Shown here: positions 24,247-34,175 of the stretch, one piece after another
Numbering within the stretch: the first letter of the stretch is position 1
How the letters are laid out: each line of letters starts with the position of its first letter
Source of the DNA: Polaribacter glomeratus
GTDB lineage: Bacteria > Bacteroidota > Bacteroidia > Flavobacteriales > Flavobacteriaceae
Length of the DNA: 58,076 nucleotides
Assembly: GCF_002954665.1 (NCBI RefSeq)
Contig: NZ_MSCM01000001.1
Span: forward strand, 1,119,794 to 1,177,869
Reading direction: 5' to 3'
The notes under the pieces: model-generated
What the model was told of the DNA's origin: nothing
What the model saw: the letters and a program-made list of their open reading frames with translations, nothing else
Database searches by the model: none
Translations under genes and position numbers: made by a program

Positions 24247-25056
24247 TTACAATCTATTTAATAAATCTGTTTTCTTAGCGTTAAATTCTTCAACCGAAAG
24301 AAACCCTTTGTCTTTTAAACCTGCTAACTTTTCTATTTTACTAAAAATATCTTCTTCAAAAGTATTTGTATTCATATTGCTAACAACTTGCATTGGCAAA
24401 GGCTCTTGAATTTGTTCTATAATTGGTGCTTGTTGATTTTGAACTACATTATTTTGTTGCACTGGCTGTTCTTTTGGTTTGTTATCACCACCAGAAATAA
24501 TTGGTAAAGAGTTTAAATTTACCGTACCATATTGGCTCGTAAAAGTTACAGAATACGTACCACTTTGTTGCTGACCAACGCCACCAATTTGATTATCCAA
24601 CGTATCAAAAATAGTTACTTTTCCGTTTTGCTGAATTGCTAAACGATTAATATTAGAAAATATAGCATAGCTGGTATTGTTTTGGCTTCCTGTAGAATTT
24701 GGAAAACCTAAATTACCCCACCAATGACCTGCAGGAGACATAGAACCGTCTTGATTTTGTACTTTAGGCAATGGTTTGTATTGTATTGCTCCTTGATGAA
24801 TTAAGTTTGACAACTCAACACAAAGGCCGTCTACAGTAGCTTTTAACTGATAGTTAAACATATCGCCAACCATGGTCATTCCGCCTTGCATCCATTGGCC
24901 ACCACCACCTAATTCAGGAATATTGAATTGTGCCATTGACCCGTTGCTACTCATAAGTCTTTGCGTTAAATCTGTAATCGCATTTACACTTATTCCGTAG
25001 CGATTTGCTACGTTCATTATATTCTGAAAACTAGCATCTGTGAATATTGCATTCAT
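24247..25056 (-). CDS. SHOCT-domain protein
   Basis: A 269-residue cytoplasmic protein. The last 35 residues form a SHOCT domain (IEKLAGLKDKGFLSVEEFNA followed by KKTDLLNRL), a short helical motif that often mediates oligomerisation. The N-terminal region (about 1-190) is a glycine- and asparagine-rich globular part with GGGGQWMQGG and SYAIFSNINRLAIQQNGKV, and the linker (about 195-230) is rich in proline and glutamine. I do not recognise the N-terminal domain. It has no signal peptide. A good minus-strand promoter (TATCTTTG) lies just upstream. Confidence 0.65.
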   Translation of the reverse strand: MNAIFTDASFQNIMNVANRYGISVNAITDLTQRLMSSNGSMAQFNIPELGGGGQWMQGGMTMVGDMFNYQLKATVDGLCVELSNLIHQGAIQYKPLPKVQNQDGSMSPAGHWWGNLGFPNSTGSQNNTSYAIFSNINRLAIQQNGKVTIFDTLDNQIGGVGQQQSGTYSVTFTSQYGTVNLNSLPIISGGDNKPKEQPVQQNNVVQNQQAPIIEQIQEPLPMQVVSNMNTNTFEEDIFSKIEKLAGLKDKGFLSVEEFNAKKTDLLNRL

Positions 25057-25467
25057 ATTTTTGTATTTCTTGTTTATTGCTAACTAATTGTAGTTTACCA
25101 ATTTTGCCGCAAAGATACCTTTTAGGAACATCATTAATGTTCTTTTAGGTAGAATTTTTAAGGGCATTACTCCTACTTTTTAAATAAAATAGCACAAGTT
25201 ATGAGTGCTAATTTAAGAGGTACTACTTTTCATTTAAATATAATAAACTAAAAAGAAGCTTAACTAAATGATGTTACAACCAATTGATAATCAAAATTTA
25301 ACTATTGTTAATTGAACTTTGTAACTAAAAAGCAAAAATAAAGCCCATGAGTATTCAGAGGCTTTTTGTATCCTTAAAATTAGTTCTTTCTAATACAGTC
25401 GTTTCAAGTAGTGCATAAATGCTATTATTTAGATTTATGCAAGGGTAAAATGATATTTAAAATCAAT
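25057..25467. other. Intergenic region with promoter
   Basis: About 410 bp. The left end holds the promoter of the SHOCT gene (25110-25117) and an imperfect inverted repeat AGGAACAT / ATGTTCTT around 25123-25143 that could bind a regulator. Nothing else is recognised. Confidence 0.4.
25110..25117 (-). promoter_or_regulatory. Bacteroidota -7 promoter element for the SHOCT gene
   Basis: TATCTTTG on the minus strand, an exact TAnnTTTG element, 53 bp upstream of the start codon. A clear -33 TTTG is not seen. Confidence 0.5.
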
Positions 25468-26865
25468 TTAAACACTCATCGCTGCTGTTTTTAATAAACT
25501 TGGTGTTTTTTCAACAAAATTCTCTAAAACTTTAAAGAAATTTAAGATGTCTTGTTGTTCGTTATTTGCATTTATGGTTACCAATCTAATAAAGGTGTCT
25601 TCTTCAAAAGAACCAAAACCAACCACGGTAATTTGATGCTCGTACAAAGCAGTACAAAGTACCATCGGATCTACATTTTTATAATTGAAACACACCGAAA
25701 TGGAATCGTCAAAACTATACAAGGTATACTCAGGATTGCTTCTTATATAAGCCAAAGCGACATCTGCCAAATCAAATTGGTGCTCTACTATTTGCTTTAA
25801 ACCTTGTGTACCCTTAGATTTCCAGAGTGTCCAAAACTTTAAGGCATCGTTTCTTCTGCCGCATTGAAAAGAAGTTTTACCTAAGTTAAAATCGTCGCCA
25901 TCTGTTTGATATAAATAATCGGCATCATTGCTAAACGAATCGTGCAAATGTTTTTTATCATTCACTAAAATAATAGAACACGTTAAAGGGGTTCCTAACA
26001 TTTTATGTGCATTGTAACTAAAAGAGTTCGATCTCTCCACTCCTTTTACCAAATGTTTATACTTGTCACTAAAAATTACACTTCCGCAATATGCACCGTC
26101 TACATGAAGCCAAATGTTATACTTTTCTGTAATGTTAGCAATTTTATCAATTGGATCAAAAGCGCCTAAAACGGTTGTGCCCGCAGTTGCGTTTACGTAC
26201 GTAGGAATTCCGCCATTTTCGATGTCTTCTAAAATTTGTTCCTCCAATTTATTGGGAAGCATTCTACCTTTAGAATCCGCTTTAATATACCTAATATTGT
26301 TTCTCCCAATTCCTGCAAAACTAGCATTCTTAGCATTCGAATAGTGAGATTCTTTAGACGTATAAATAATCATGGGTTTAGACATGCCGTTTAGCCTGCA
26401 CAAAGGATCTTTAGCGTCTCGCCCCATTACCAAAGCCATATAATTACTCATAGAACCACCTGTAGGAAATGTGCCATTACTACTGGGTCCATACCCAATT
26501 AAAGCACACGATTGTCTAATAATTTCTTGCTCAATACCTACTTGTGGGCCAGCTACTTTATAGGTATACATGCTATTATTAAGCATCACCGCTAATAAAT
26601 CGCCTAAAATTGCTTTGCTTTGTCTACCTCCAAAAAGCTGATTAAAAAATAAATTAGTTGCTGTTTTTGGGGTTGATATAAGCACTTCTTTCAATAAAGA
26701 CTTAAAATTAGTGTCAATCATTGCCCCGTCATTTAGCGAAAGATCGATAGCGTCATATAATTTGCTAGCTTCTATTCTTTCTGCTACGGGGTTTTTATCT
26801 TCTTCATTAATTAAAACTTCAACGAGTTCATTAAATAATGCTAAATCGTTTTTTATAGTAGACAT
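25468..26865 (-). CDS. Group II PLP-dependent decarboxylase, probable cysteine sulfinate decarboxylase
   Basis: A 465-residue cytoplasmic enzyme of the glutamate/DOPA decarboxylase family. Family marks are FNQLFGGRQSKA (about 74-85), TGGSMSNYMAL (substrate and phosphate contacts, about 135-145), HVDGAYCGS (PLP-binding Asp256) and the Schiff-base Lys288 in SYNAHKMLG. Group II enzymes decarboxylate glutamate, aspartate, cysteine sulfinate or aromatic amino acids, which motifs alone cannot separate. The cysteine dioxygenase encoded 18 bp upstream on the same strand makes cysteine sulfinate, so conversion to hypotaurine is the most likely role. Aspartate or glutamate decarboxylation is the alternative. 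Confidence 0.8.
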   Translation of the reverse strand: MSTIKNDLALFNELVEVLINEEDKNPVAERIEASKLYDAIDLSLNDGAMIDTNFKSLLKEVLISTPKTATNLFFNQLFGGRQSKAILGDLLAVMLNNSMYTYKVAGPQVGIEQEIIRQSCALIGYGPSSNGTFPTGGSMSNYMALVMGRDAKDPLCRLNGMSKPMIIYTSKESHYSNAKNASFAGIGRNNIRYIKADSKGRMLPNKLEEQILEDIENGGIPTYVNATAGTTVLGAFDPIDKIANITEKYNIWLHVDGAYCGSVIFSDKYKHLVKGVERSNSFSYNAHKMLGTPLTCSIILVNDKKHLHDSFSNDADYLYQTDGDDFNLGKTSFQCGRRNDALKFWTLWKSKGTQGLKQIVEHQFDLADVALAYIRSNPEYTLYSFDDSISVCFNYKNVDPMVLCTALYEHQITVVGFGSFEEDTFIRLVTINANNEQQDILNFFKVLENFVEKTPSLLKTAAMSV

Positions 26866-26883
26866 ACTTTTTCTTTTAATTTA

Positions 26884-27447
26884 TTAAGATGCAATGGTAT
26901 CGTACTCTAATTCTTTAAGCACAAAAGTGTTTGATTCTGCATCAAATATTCTGCATTTACGAATAGGTTTTGCATATAAGTGCAGGGATATGCTTTTTTT
27001 ATCTGATAGGTTTTCTAAAGAATGAAATCCCATAAAATCTTTCATATACGTAACCTGATTTGGTTTTGATATGGCTGTTTTTACAATATCTAAGCCTCCA
27101 CTTTCATTTTCTTTGTAGATGGATTCTTTAAATTCGCCTGTAATCACTTTTACCCAACACTCTTCCCCATCGTGATCGTGAATTGGCGTGCTATGGCCTT
27201 TACACCAGCAAATTAAGATTAGTTCAAATTTTTCGTTGTCAACGATACAATTTCGGGTATAACATTCATCAGACCATGAAATGTATTTTTCAAAATTTTC
27301 TGAAGAAAGTTTTACAGAATGTATAAGATGATTGTAAGTTGCCCTATCACCTTCTGAAAGTGCTGTTATTAAATCGTCTAAGGTTGTAAGTGTAGTGGTA
27401 CTATTTTCGCTAGTATTCAAAATAATGTTTCTCTTTTTTTTGTTCAT
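26884..27447 (-). CDS. Cysteine dioxygenase (type I)
   Basis: A 187-residue non-heme iron cupin that oxidises cysteine to cysteine sulfinate. The iron ligands are His90 and His92 in PIHDHDG and His142 in GFHSLENLS. The substrate-binding arginine corresponds to Arg65 in YTRN. Cys97 and Tyr158 (in SLHLYAKP) sit where mammalian enzymes form the Cys-Tyr cross-link that raises activity; most bacterial homologues have glycine at the cysteine position. The length is close to the 200-residue mammalian enzyme. It is followed 18 bp later by the PLP decarboxylase, which suggests an operon for hypotaurine or taurine synthesis. Confidence 0.9.
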   Translation of the reverse strand: MNKKKRNIILNTSENSTTTLTTLDDLITALSEGDRATYNHLIHSVKLSSENFEKYISWSDECYTRNCIVDNEKFELILICWCKGHSTPIHDHDGEECWVKVITGEFKESIYKENESGGLDIVKTAISKPNQVTYMKDFMGFHSLENLSDKKSISLHLYAKPIRKCRIFDAESNTFVLKELEYDTIAS

Positions 27448-27708
27448 TTAATGTACAAATCCAAGGTGATTCCTTAAATCTAACTAAATAATCGAACTGA
27501 TATAGGGAACCACTTCAAGTTTTTCAAATGTAATGAATTTCACTCTTTTAATTGCATTTTCTGCAATTTCTTAAATGATTTAGTTTAGAAACAAGACTAA
27601 TTCCTATTTTTTTAACTATTTTTCATCATCTAAAAACATAACTCCCTATCCTATTTAAATTTTTAGACGTAAAACATTTCATAAACTAACTACAAACAAT
27701 TAAATAGT

Positions 27709-29244
27709 ATGCAAGACCCAAATTTTATAATTAAAATAGCTGTATTAGCTGTGTATGTTGGTATTTTATTTCTGATCGGCATATTGGCTTCTCGACGTAT
27801 AAAAAGTATGAGTGACTATTATGTTGGCGGAAAAAAAATGGGCTTTTGGGCGGTTGCTTTTTCGGCAAGAGCTACAGGAGAATCTGGCTGGTTACTAATA
27901 GGATTAACAGGAATGGGCGCAATAGCTGGATATTCTGGTTATTGGGTTGTTGCAGGAGAATTACTTGGTGTGTTTGTTTCGTGGCAATTTATGGCAAAAC
28001 GTTTTAAGAAAAGATCTGATGCCTATGGCGCAATTACGATTCCCGATTACTTAAATAGTCATTTTAAATCTACAACGCATACGCTTCGAATTATTGCTGC
28101 CTCGGTTCTTGTACTATTTATTGTTATTTATGTTGCTTCTCAAATCGACGTTACTGGTGTTGCTTTTAAGTCGATGCTAGGAATAGATTATAAAATAGGC
28201 GCATTGATAGGTTTTTTTATTGTGCTTACCTATATTTTTATTGGCGGTTTTGTTGCAGCGGTTTGGTCTGATTTATTTCAAGGATTATTGATGTTTTTAG
28301 GGTTGGTTTTGCTGCCTATCGTTGTTTGGTTTTCTATGGATCATGGCGCAGGAATTACAGCAGGGTTAAATGCTATTGACCCTACGCTAACCCAAATAAT
28401 GGGCAGAAGTACCGACGGTTGGATGAATCTTTTTACAATTCTAGGATTTTCTATGATTGGTTTAGGTTTTCTTGGTTCTCCTCAAGTATATGTTAGGTTT
28501 ATGTCTATTAAAAATGAAAAAGAAATTGATAAAGGAAAATGGGTGGCAATGGCTTTTACATTACTTACGGATGCGGCGGCTGTAACCATCGGAATTTTTG
28601 CCCGTATCTACTTTACATCAGAAGGACAAGATCCTGAAGCCATTTTAGGAAATAGTGGTGAAAATGTTTTAAGCATGATTACCGAAGAATTTTTACCCAC
28701 AATATTAGTTGCCATTTTTGTAGCGATTGTTTTATCGGCTATCATGTCTACAATAGATTCTTTATTAATATTAGCTTCGAGTGCCATTACAAGAGATTTT
28801 TATCAGAAAATATTTAGACCTAACATAAAAGACGAAAGTTTAACTAAAATATCGAGAATTTCTACGGTGATTATGGCTTTTGTTGCATTGATAATTGCTA
28901 TGATTATAAACTACGTATCTCCAGATCGACAAATATTTTGGGTAATCCTTTTTGGGTGGTCTGGTATTGCAGCCACTTTTTGTCCTGTAATTATTCTCTC
29001 TCTTTTCTGGAAAGGATATTCAGAAAAAGGAGCTATTGCCTCTATGATTTCTGGATTTATGTCTGTGATCGTATTTAATTTTATATTTAAAGAGATGACG
29101 GATATTGGGCCGTATTTTGTAGCATTAGATGTACTTGCGCCTTCTTTTACCGTAGCAATGCTTGTTGGGTTTATCGTATCAAAAAAATATCCTCCAAGAG
29201 CAGCGGCTATAAAAATGATTGAAGAAATTGATGCATCAAAATAA
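27709..29244 (+). CDS. Sodium:solute symporter (SSS family, PutP-like)
   Basis: A 511-residue integral membrane protein with about 13 predicted transmembrane helices, of the SSS family (TC 2.A.21). Family marks are the early ASRRIKSMSDYYVGGKKMG segment, the sodium-binding helix ARATGESGWLLIGLTGMG (about 63-80), and SAIMSTIDSLLILASSAITR (about 344-363). PutP-like members carry proline, but substrate cannot be read from the sequence. It diverges from the cysteine dioxygenase/decarboxylase pair with a 260-bp gap, so a sulfonate or other osmolyte is possible. A bidirectional terminator follows. Confidence 0.85.
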   Translation: MQDPNFIIKIAVLAVYVGILFLIGILASRRIKSMSDYYVGGKKMGFWAVAFSARATGESGWLLIGLTGMGAIAGYSGYWVVAGELLGVFVSWQFMAKRFKKRSDAYGAITIPDYLNSHFKSTTHTLRIIAASVLVLFIVIYVASQIDVTGVAFKSMLGIDYKIGALIGFFIVLTYIFIGGFVAAVWSDLFQGLLMFLGLVLLPIVVWFSMDHGAGITAGLNAIDPTLTQIMGRSTDGWMNLFTILGFSMIGLGFLGSPQVYVRFMSIKNEKEIDKGKWVAMAFTLLTDAAAVTIGIFARIYFTSEGQDPEAILGNSGENVLSMITEEFLPTILVAIFVAIVLSAIMSTIDSLLILASSAITRDFYQKIFRPNIKDESLTKISRISTVIMAFVALIIAMIINYVSPDRQIFWVILFGWSGIAATFCPVIILSLFWKGYSEKGAIASMISGFMSVIVFNFIFKEMTDIGPYFVALDVLAPSFTVAMLVGFIVSKKYPPRAAAIKMIEEIDASK

Positions 29245-29272
29245 GAAGAATAGTATTCATTAAAAGACATAA

Positions 29273-29303
29273 AAAAAGCTCAAGTTAAAACTTGAGCTTT
29301 TTT
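29273..29303. terminator. Bidirectional terminator
   Basis: AAAAAGCTCAAGTT / AACTTGAGCTTTTTT hairpin between the converging symporter and typA genes. Confidence 0.85.
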
Positions 29304-29348
29304 GTACGCTATAGTATTTAGAGAAAATACTTCTCTTAAGAATAAGAA

Positions 29349-31121
29349 TTACCCTTTAAAAACAATCTTACGCATACGTAAGCTTAATGGAGTAACTTCT
29401 AGATACTCATCTGCTTTAATATATTCCATATTTTCCTCTAAAGAGAAATCTACTTTAGGTGCAATTTTCATCGCTTCATCTGTACCAGATTTACGCATGT
29501 TTGTTAATTGCTTTCCTTTAATTAAGTTTACCGCCATCTCATCAGATTTACTATTTTCTCCAATTACTTGGCCAATATAAATCTCTTGGTTTACATCAAT
29601 AAAGAAACGTCCTCTATCTTGTAAACGGTTTAATGCATATGCTGTTGCTTTACCCGCTGCAGAAGAAACGATTGCTCCTTTTACTTCTTCAGTAAAGTCT
29701 CCTTTATAAGGACCATATTCACTAAATCTGTGGTTAATAATTGCAGTACCAGCTGTAGCTGTTAAAATTCTGTTTCTTAAACCAATCAATCCTCTAGAAG
29801 GGATTGAAAATTCTAAGTGTTGTAAATCTCCTTTAGGTTCCATAATTAACATATCTCCTTTTCTAAGAGATACTAAGTTAATTGCTTTAGAAGCCATTTC
29901 TTCTGGCACATCAATAGACAATGTTTCCATTGGCTCATGTTTCTTACCATCAACTTCCTTTAAAATTACTTGTGGTCTACCTACTTGTAATTCATATCCT
30001 TCTCTACGCATTGTTTCGATTAAAACAGATAAGTGTAAAACTCCACGTCCGAAAACGTTAAATTTATCTTCACTATCAGTAGTTTCAACTTTTAATGCTA
30101 AGTTTTTTTCTAATTCTTTAAACAGACGGTCACGAATGTGACGCGAAGTAACAAATTTACCTTCTTTACCAAAGAAAGGAGAATTGTTAATAGTAAACAA
30201 CATACTCATTGTAGGTTGATCTATTTCTGTTCTTGGCAATGCTTCTGGGTTTTCTAAATCTGCAATTGTATCACCAATTTCAAATCCGTCTAAACCAGTA
30301 ATTGCACAAATATCTCCACAAGGTACTTTTTCTACTTGCACTTTACCCATTCCTTCGAAAACGTGTAATTCTTTAATTCTTACTTTTTTAGTAGAACCAT
30401 CAGACTTACATAACATGTATTCTTTACCAACTTCTAAATCTCCACGAAATACACGTCCGATAGCAATTCTACCTGTAAAAGCAGAAAAATCTAAAGAAGT
30501 TATTTGCATTTGTGGTGTTCCTTCGTTGTATTTAGTTGCAGGTATAGATTCTAATACTGCGTCTAATAAAGGAATAATATTGTCTGTTTGGTTTCTCCAG
30601 TCTGTACTCATCCAATTGTTTTTTGCAGAACCGTAAACAGTTGCAAAATCTAATTGCTCTTCAGTTGCTTCTAATGCAAACATTAAATCGAAAACTTTTT
30701 CGTGAACGATGTCTGGAGTACAGTTTTCTTTGTCTACTTTATTTACAACAACAATAGGCGTTAAACCTAAGTCTAAAGCCTTACCTAATACAAAACGAGT
30801 TTGTGGCATTGGGCCTTCGAATGCATCAACCAATAATAAAACACCATCAGCCATTTTTAATACACGCTCTACTTCACCACCAAAATCGGCGTGACCAGGA
30901 GTATCAATTACATTGATTTTTGTTCCTTTGTATTGAATAGAAACGTTTTTAGAAAGAATCGTAATTCCTCTTTCACGCTCTAAATCGTTATTATCTAACA
31001 ATAAATCTGTACGTTCTTTACGATCGTCTAAGATTTTAGCTTGATCTATAATTTTATCTACTAAGGTTGTCTTACCGTGATCGACATGGGCTATAATAGC
31101 GATATTTCTAATTGGTTGCAT
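29349..31121 (-). CDS. typA: Ribosome-associated GTPase TypA/BipA
   Basis: A 590-residue translational GTPase, the usual length. GTPase motifs: G1 AHVDHGKTT (about 11-19), G2 RGITI, G3 [15 protein letters not shown] (about 73-87), G4 VVNKVDKE. The EF-G-like domains III and V and the unique C-terminal domain follow, with [14 protein letters not shown] and the end [12 protein letters not shown]. It binds the ribosome and helps assembly and stress adaptation, with cold tolerance in several bacteria. Monocistronic; a -7 element (TACTTTTG) lies 23 bp upstream. Confidence 0.97.
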   Translation of the reverse strand: MQPIRNIAIIAHVDHGKTTLVDKIIDQAKILDDRKERTDLLLDNNDLERERGITILSKNVSIQYKGTKINVIDTPGHADFGGEVERVLKMADGVLLLVDAFEGPMPQTRFVLGKALDLGLTPIVVVNKVDKENCTPDIVHEKVFDLMFALEATEEQLDFATVYGSAKNNWMSTDWRNQTDNIIPLLDAVLESIPATKYNEGTPQMQITSLDFSAFTGRIAIGRVFRGDLEVGKEYMLCKSDGSTKKVRIKELHVFEGMGKVQVEKVPCGDICAITGLDGFEIGDTIADLENPEALPRTEIDQPTMSMLFTINNSPFFGKEGKFVTSRHIRDRLFKELEKNLALKVETTDSEDKFNVFGRGVLHLSVLIETMRREGYELQVGRPQVILKEVDGKKHEPMETLSIDVPEEMASKAINLVSLRKGDMLIMEPKGDLQHLEFSIPSRGLIGLRNRILTATAGTAIINHRFSEYGPYKGDFTEEVKGAIVSSAAGKATAYALNRLQDRGRFFIDVNQEIYIGQVIGENSKSDEMAVNLIKGKQLTNMRKSGTDEAMKIAPKVDFSLEENMEYIKADEYLEVTPLSLRMRKIVFKG

Positions 31122-31461
31122 TTGCGTATTCTTAAATTTCGTGCAAAAGTAATTGTTTAGAAGTGAATTACACTAATTATGCCCAACTATTTTAACCTAC
31201 TTTAGTTAAAACATTGATTCTTAATTTTTTTCAAAAAAAGATAAAAGGCGAAGGTTGTTTAAATTAATGTTCTTAAAGCACAAAGAAAATTAAGCGATTC
31301 TCTGATTTACATTCTTTAATACTGGCTATTTACATGGAAAGAAGTACTAAAATTGCTGCCTTAAATGGCAGTATATTTATAGTGACAAGCAGCCAAGAAA
31401 ATATATTTTTTAATTTTTTTTTGAAACAGTTGCTAATCAGAATTTAGTTTCTAAAATATAA
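31122..31461. other. Intergenic region, promoter of typA
   Basis: About 340 bp. The minus-strand promoter of typA lies near 31144; the rest contains no recognisable gene. Confidence 0.5.
31144..31151 (-). promoter_or_regulatory. -7 promoter element for typA
   Basis: TACTTTTG on the minus strand (TAnnTTTG), 23 bp upstream of the typA start codon; the -33 element is weak. Confidence 0.5.
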
Positions 31462-31489
31462 AATAGCCTACCAAATTTGGTAGGCTATT
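31462..31489. terminator. Hairpin terminator after the LETM1-like gene
   Basis: Perfect palindrome AATAGCCTACCAAA / TTTGGTAGGCTATT, directly after the stop of the LETM1-like gene on the minus strand. Confidence 0.7.
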
Positions 31490-31492
31490 GAA

Positions 31493-31786
31493 TTAATTTT
31501 CTTGATCTCTAAATGCCGATGGTAATATATCAGGAATTAATTTTATTAAAATAGGTAATAATAAAGTTCCTCCTGGAAGTAAAAAAATAGCTAATGCTGG
31601 CACAGACTTGCAAATATCTAATAAATGAATTTTAATTTTATCTTTTTCTAAATCTGTTAAACTAGTTCGTGTAGATTTTTTAATTAAACTCATCGCTTCT
31701 TTGCTTTGTCTTAATTCTTGCAATAAGCTTTTCTTATTTCTCCTTAATAGTATTTTAATGTCTTCTACTTTAGGTACTTTGGGCAT
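31493..31786 (-). CDS. LETM1-like protein
   Basis: A 97-residue protein whose C-terminal half, SVPALAIFLLPGGTLLLPIL followed by IKLIPDILPSAFRD, is the conserved LETM1 membrane segment and its downstream motif. In mitochondria LETM1 acts in cation/proton exchange; the short bacterial forms have no established function. The N-terminal half is basic and helical. Its ATG overlaps the proline dehydrogenase stop by 1 nt (TAATG), so translation is coupled. Confidence 0.8.
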   Translation of the reverse strand: MPKVPKVEDIKILLRRNKKSLLQELRQSKEAMSLIKKSTRTSLTDLEKDKIKIHLLDICKSVPALAIFLLPGGTLLLPILIKLIPDILPSAFRDQEN

Positions 31787-32949
31787 TATAGTTTTCTGCG
31801 TTTACGTTCCGTTTTTAAGAGGTTCAACTCTCTACTTGTTTGTCCGGCTACAGATGTGTTTTCTTCTGCTCTTCTAATTAAATAAGGCATAACATCTCTA
31901 ACTGGGCCAAATGGCAAATATTTAGCAACGTTATAACCTTCGTTTGCCAAATTGTAGCTAATATGATCACTCATACCAAATAACTGACCAAACCAAAGAT
32001 TACTGTTATCTTTTGCGATATTATGTTTTTTTGCTAATTCCATTACTAAATAAGAACTTTCTTCGTTGTGTGTACCAACAAATAATGCCATGTTAGGATT
32101 TTCTATCATATATTTAGTGGCAGCATCGTAATTTTTATCTGTCGCTTCTTTGTTTGCACAAATTGGAGACGGATATCCTTTTTCTTCAGCTCTAGCTCTT
32201 TCTTTTTCCATGTATGCACCACGTACTACTTTCATACCAATATGAAATCCTCTAGCTATTGCTTTTTCATGCAATGCTTTTAGATACTCCATTCTGTCAT
32301 GTCTATACATTTGAAGCGTATTAAAAACAATGGCTTTTTCTTTATTATACGTTTCCATTAATTCTTCAATTAAGATATCTGCAGAATGTTGCATCCAGCT
32401 TTCTTCTCCATCAATTAATAAAGGAACGTCTTTCTCTACAGCAACTTGACATACTTTATGATAACGAGCAACGATTCTTTTCCACTCTGCTTTCTCATCA
32501 TCTGTTAGCGATTTTCCTGCAGATACTTTTTCATATAAGGCAAAACGTCCAAATCCTGTTGGTTTAAAAACAGCATACGGTATCGATTTCTTAGCTTCGC
32601 AAAAGTCAATAATTTTTAAAATCTTTTCTAATGCACCATCAAAACTAATTTCTTCGTCTTTACCTTCCACAGAATAATCTAAAACACTATGAACGTTTCC
32701 GTTCGTGTACATATTATCTATAATTGGCATACAATCGTCTTCATTAACTCCTCCACAAAAATGATCAAAAACGGTAGAACGAACTAAGCCTTCTATAGGT
32801 AAATGCACCTTTAAAGCAAAATTTGTAACTGCGCTACCTATTTTAACCATTGGTTGGTTTTGTATCATCCTAAATAGAAAATACGCACGTTCTAGCTGTG
32901 AATCAGTTTTTAAAGCAAAAGCAACTTCTGTGTTATCAAAAAGTTTCAT
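31786..32949 (-). CDS. Proline dehydrogenase
   Basis: A 387-residue monofunctional FAD-dependent proline dehydrogenase (TIM barrel) that oxidises proline to pyrroline-5-carboxylate. Visible marks are AVFKPTGFGRFALYEK (about 144-159), DGEESWMQHSAD, GMKVVRGAYMEKERA (FAD/substrate loop, about 239-253), VGTHNEES and YLIRRAEENTS near the end, whose arginines bind the carboxylate. No P5C dehydrogenase is fused or adjacent. It is the first gene of an operon with the LETM1-like gene, under a good promoter at 32972-33003. A sodium:solute symporter of the PutP family lies 4 kb away but is not in the operon. Confidence 0.93.
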   Translation of the reverse strand: MKLFDNTEVAFALKTDSQLERAYFLFRMIQNQPMVKIGSAVTNFALKVHLPIEGLVRSTVFDHFCGGVNEDDCMPIIDNMYTNGNVHSVLDYSVEGKDEEISFDGALEKILKIIDFCEAKKSIPYAVFKPTGFGRFALYEKVSAGKSLTDDEKAEWKRIVARYHKVCQVAVEKDVPLLIDGEESWMQHSADILIEELMETYNKEKAIVFNTLQMYRHDRMEYLKALHEKAIARGFHIGMKVVRGAYMEKERARAEEKGYPSPICANKEATDKNYDAATKYMIENPNMALFVGTHNEESSYLVMELAKKHNIAKDNSNLWFGQLFGMSDHISYNLANEGYNVAKYLPFGPVRDVMPYLIRRAEENTSVAGQTSRELNLLKTERKRRKL

Positions 32950-32971
32950 AAATATAAATTTTTATTCTTTA

Positions 32972-33003
32972 CAAAGATAATGGTTGAGGCTGTATAATTC
33001 AAA
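32972..33003 (-). promoter_or_regulatory. Bacteroidota promoter for the proline dehydrogenase operon
   Basis: Minus strand TTTG, 20 bp, TATCTTTG: exact match to the Bacteroidota primary-sigma consensus (TTTG N19-21 TAnnTTTG), ending about 22 bp before the start codon. Confidence 0.75.
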
Positions 33004-33040
33004 TATTTATTTTTAATTTGCAAACTCAATAAACTTACAA

Positions 33041-34099
33041 ATGAAAACCATTGAAGCAGTAACATATCCAGTTCATTTTCATAGTCAAAGTTATCAAGAT
33101 CTTTCTAATTTGATTGCTAAAAATAACTACTCAACTATTTTTATTTTAGTAGATGAAAATACTTTTGAACACTGTTACCCAAAATTTATACCCAACTTAG
33201 CTACGGATAAGAGAATTGAAGTTATAGAAATTGAATCTGGAGAAATCAATAAAAATATAGAAACTTGTATTGGTGTTTGGAACGCAATTACAGAGTTAGG
33301 CGGAGATCGAAAAAGTGTTTTAATTACCTTGGGTGGCGGAGTTATAACTGATTTAGGAGGTTTTGTAGCTTCTTGTTTTAAACGCGGAATTGATTTTATA
33401 AACATACCTACAACCTTATTATCTATGGTTGATGCTTCTGTTGGAGGAAAAACAGGTGTTGATTTAGGCGTGTTAAAAAACCAAATTGGTTTATTTGCAA
33501 ACCCAGAAATGGTTTTGGTTGATACTTCTTATTTAGAAACCGTTAATGAGAGAGAAATTAAATCTGGAACAGCCGAAATTATTAAATATGGTATTACCTA
33601 TGATGTTAAACTCTTTAATGAAATAAAAAATAACAAAAATTTAAAAATTAATGATTTAATATTTAGAGCTGTAGAAATTAAAAATGAAGTAGTTTTAAAA
33701 GATCCAAAAGAAAAAGACTTACGTAAAATTCTAAATTTTGGACATACTTTAGGGCATGCAATAGAATCTTTTTACCTAGAATCTGAAAACAAAGATAATT
33801 TAACGCACGGCGAGGCAATTGCCATTGGTATGGTTTGCGAGTGTTTTATGTCTTCAAAATTATTAAATTTCCCAAAAGAAAAAGTAGCCGAAGTTAAAGA
33901 AACAATCGTATCTATTTATACTAAAACAATACTGTTAAAAGAAGATTTTACGGCTATTATGGATTTATTAAAACATGATAAAAAGAACGTTAATGGCCAG
34001 GTAAACTTTGTGCTTTTAAACGATTACGAAGATTTTAAATTGGATTGTAAAGTGCCCGAAGAATTAATTATTGAAAGCATGGAATATTACAATTCTTAA
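33041..34099 (+). CDS. aroB: 3-dehydroquinate synthase
   Basis: A 352-residue cytoplasmic enzyme of the shikimate pathway, converting DAHP to 3-dehydroquinate with NAD and zinc. Marks: GGDRKSVLITLGGGVITDLG (NAD binding, about 87-106), IPTTLLSMVDASVGGKTGVD (about 126-145), and the metal ligands in SGTAEIIKYG, LNFGHTLGHAIE and LTHGEAIAIGM. Length and start are as usual. It diverges from the proline dehydrogenase operon, and a bidirectional terminator separates it from the next gene. Confidence 0.96.
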   Translation: MKTIEAVTYPVHFHSQSYQDLSNLIAKNNYSTIFILVDENTFEHCYPKFIPNLATDKRIEVIEIESGEINKNIETCIGVWNAITELGGDRKSVLITLGGGVITDLGGFVASCFKRGIDFINIPTTLLSMVDASVGGKTGVDLGVLKNQIGLFANPEMVLVDTSYLETVNEREIKSGTAEIIKYGITYDVKLFNEIKNNKNLKINDLIFRAVEIKNEVVLKDPKEKDLRKILNFGHTLGHAIESFYLESENKDNLTHGEAIAIGMVCECFMSSKLLNFPKEKVAEVKETIVSIYTKTILLKEDFTAIMDLLKHDKKNVNGQVNFVLLNDYEDFKLDCKVPEELIIESMEYYNS

Positions 34100-34113
34100 A
34101 CCATCATAAAAAT

Positions 34114-34150
34114 AAAAATCCTATCACTTATTTAAAAGGATAGGATTTTT
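34114..34150. terminator. Bidirectional terminator
   Basis: AAAAATCCTATC / GATAGGATTTTT hairpin with a 13-nt loop between converging aroB and the cold-shock-domain gene. Confidence 0.85.
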
Positions 34151-34175
34151 TAACTTTAAGAGATAGTTTAGTTCT

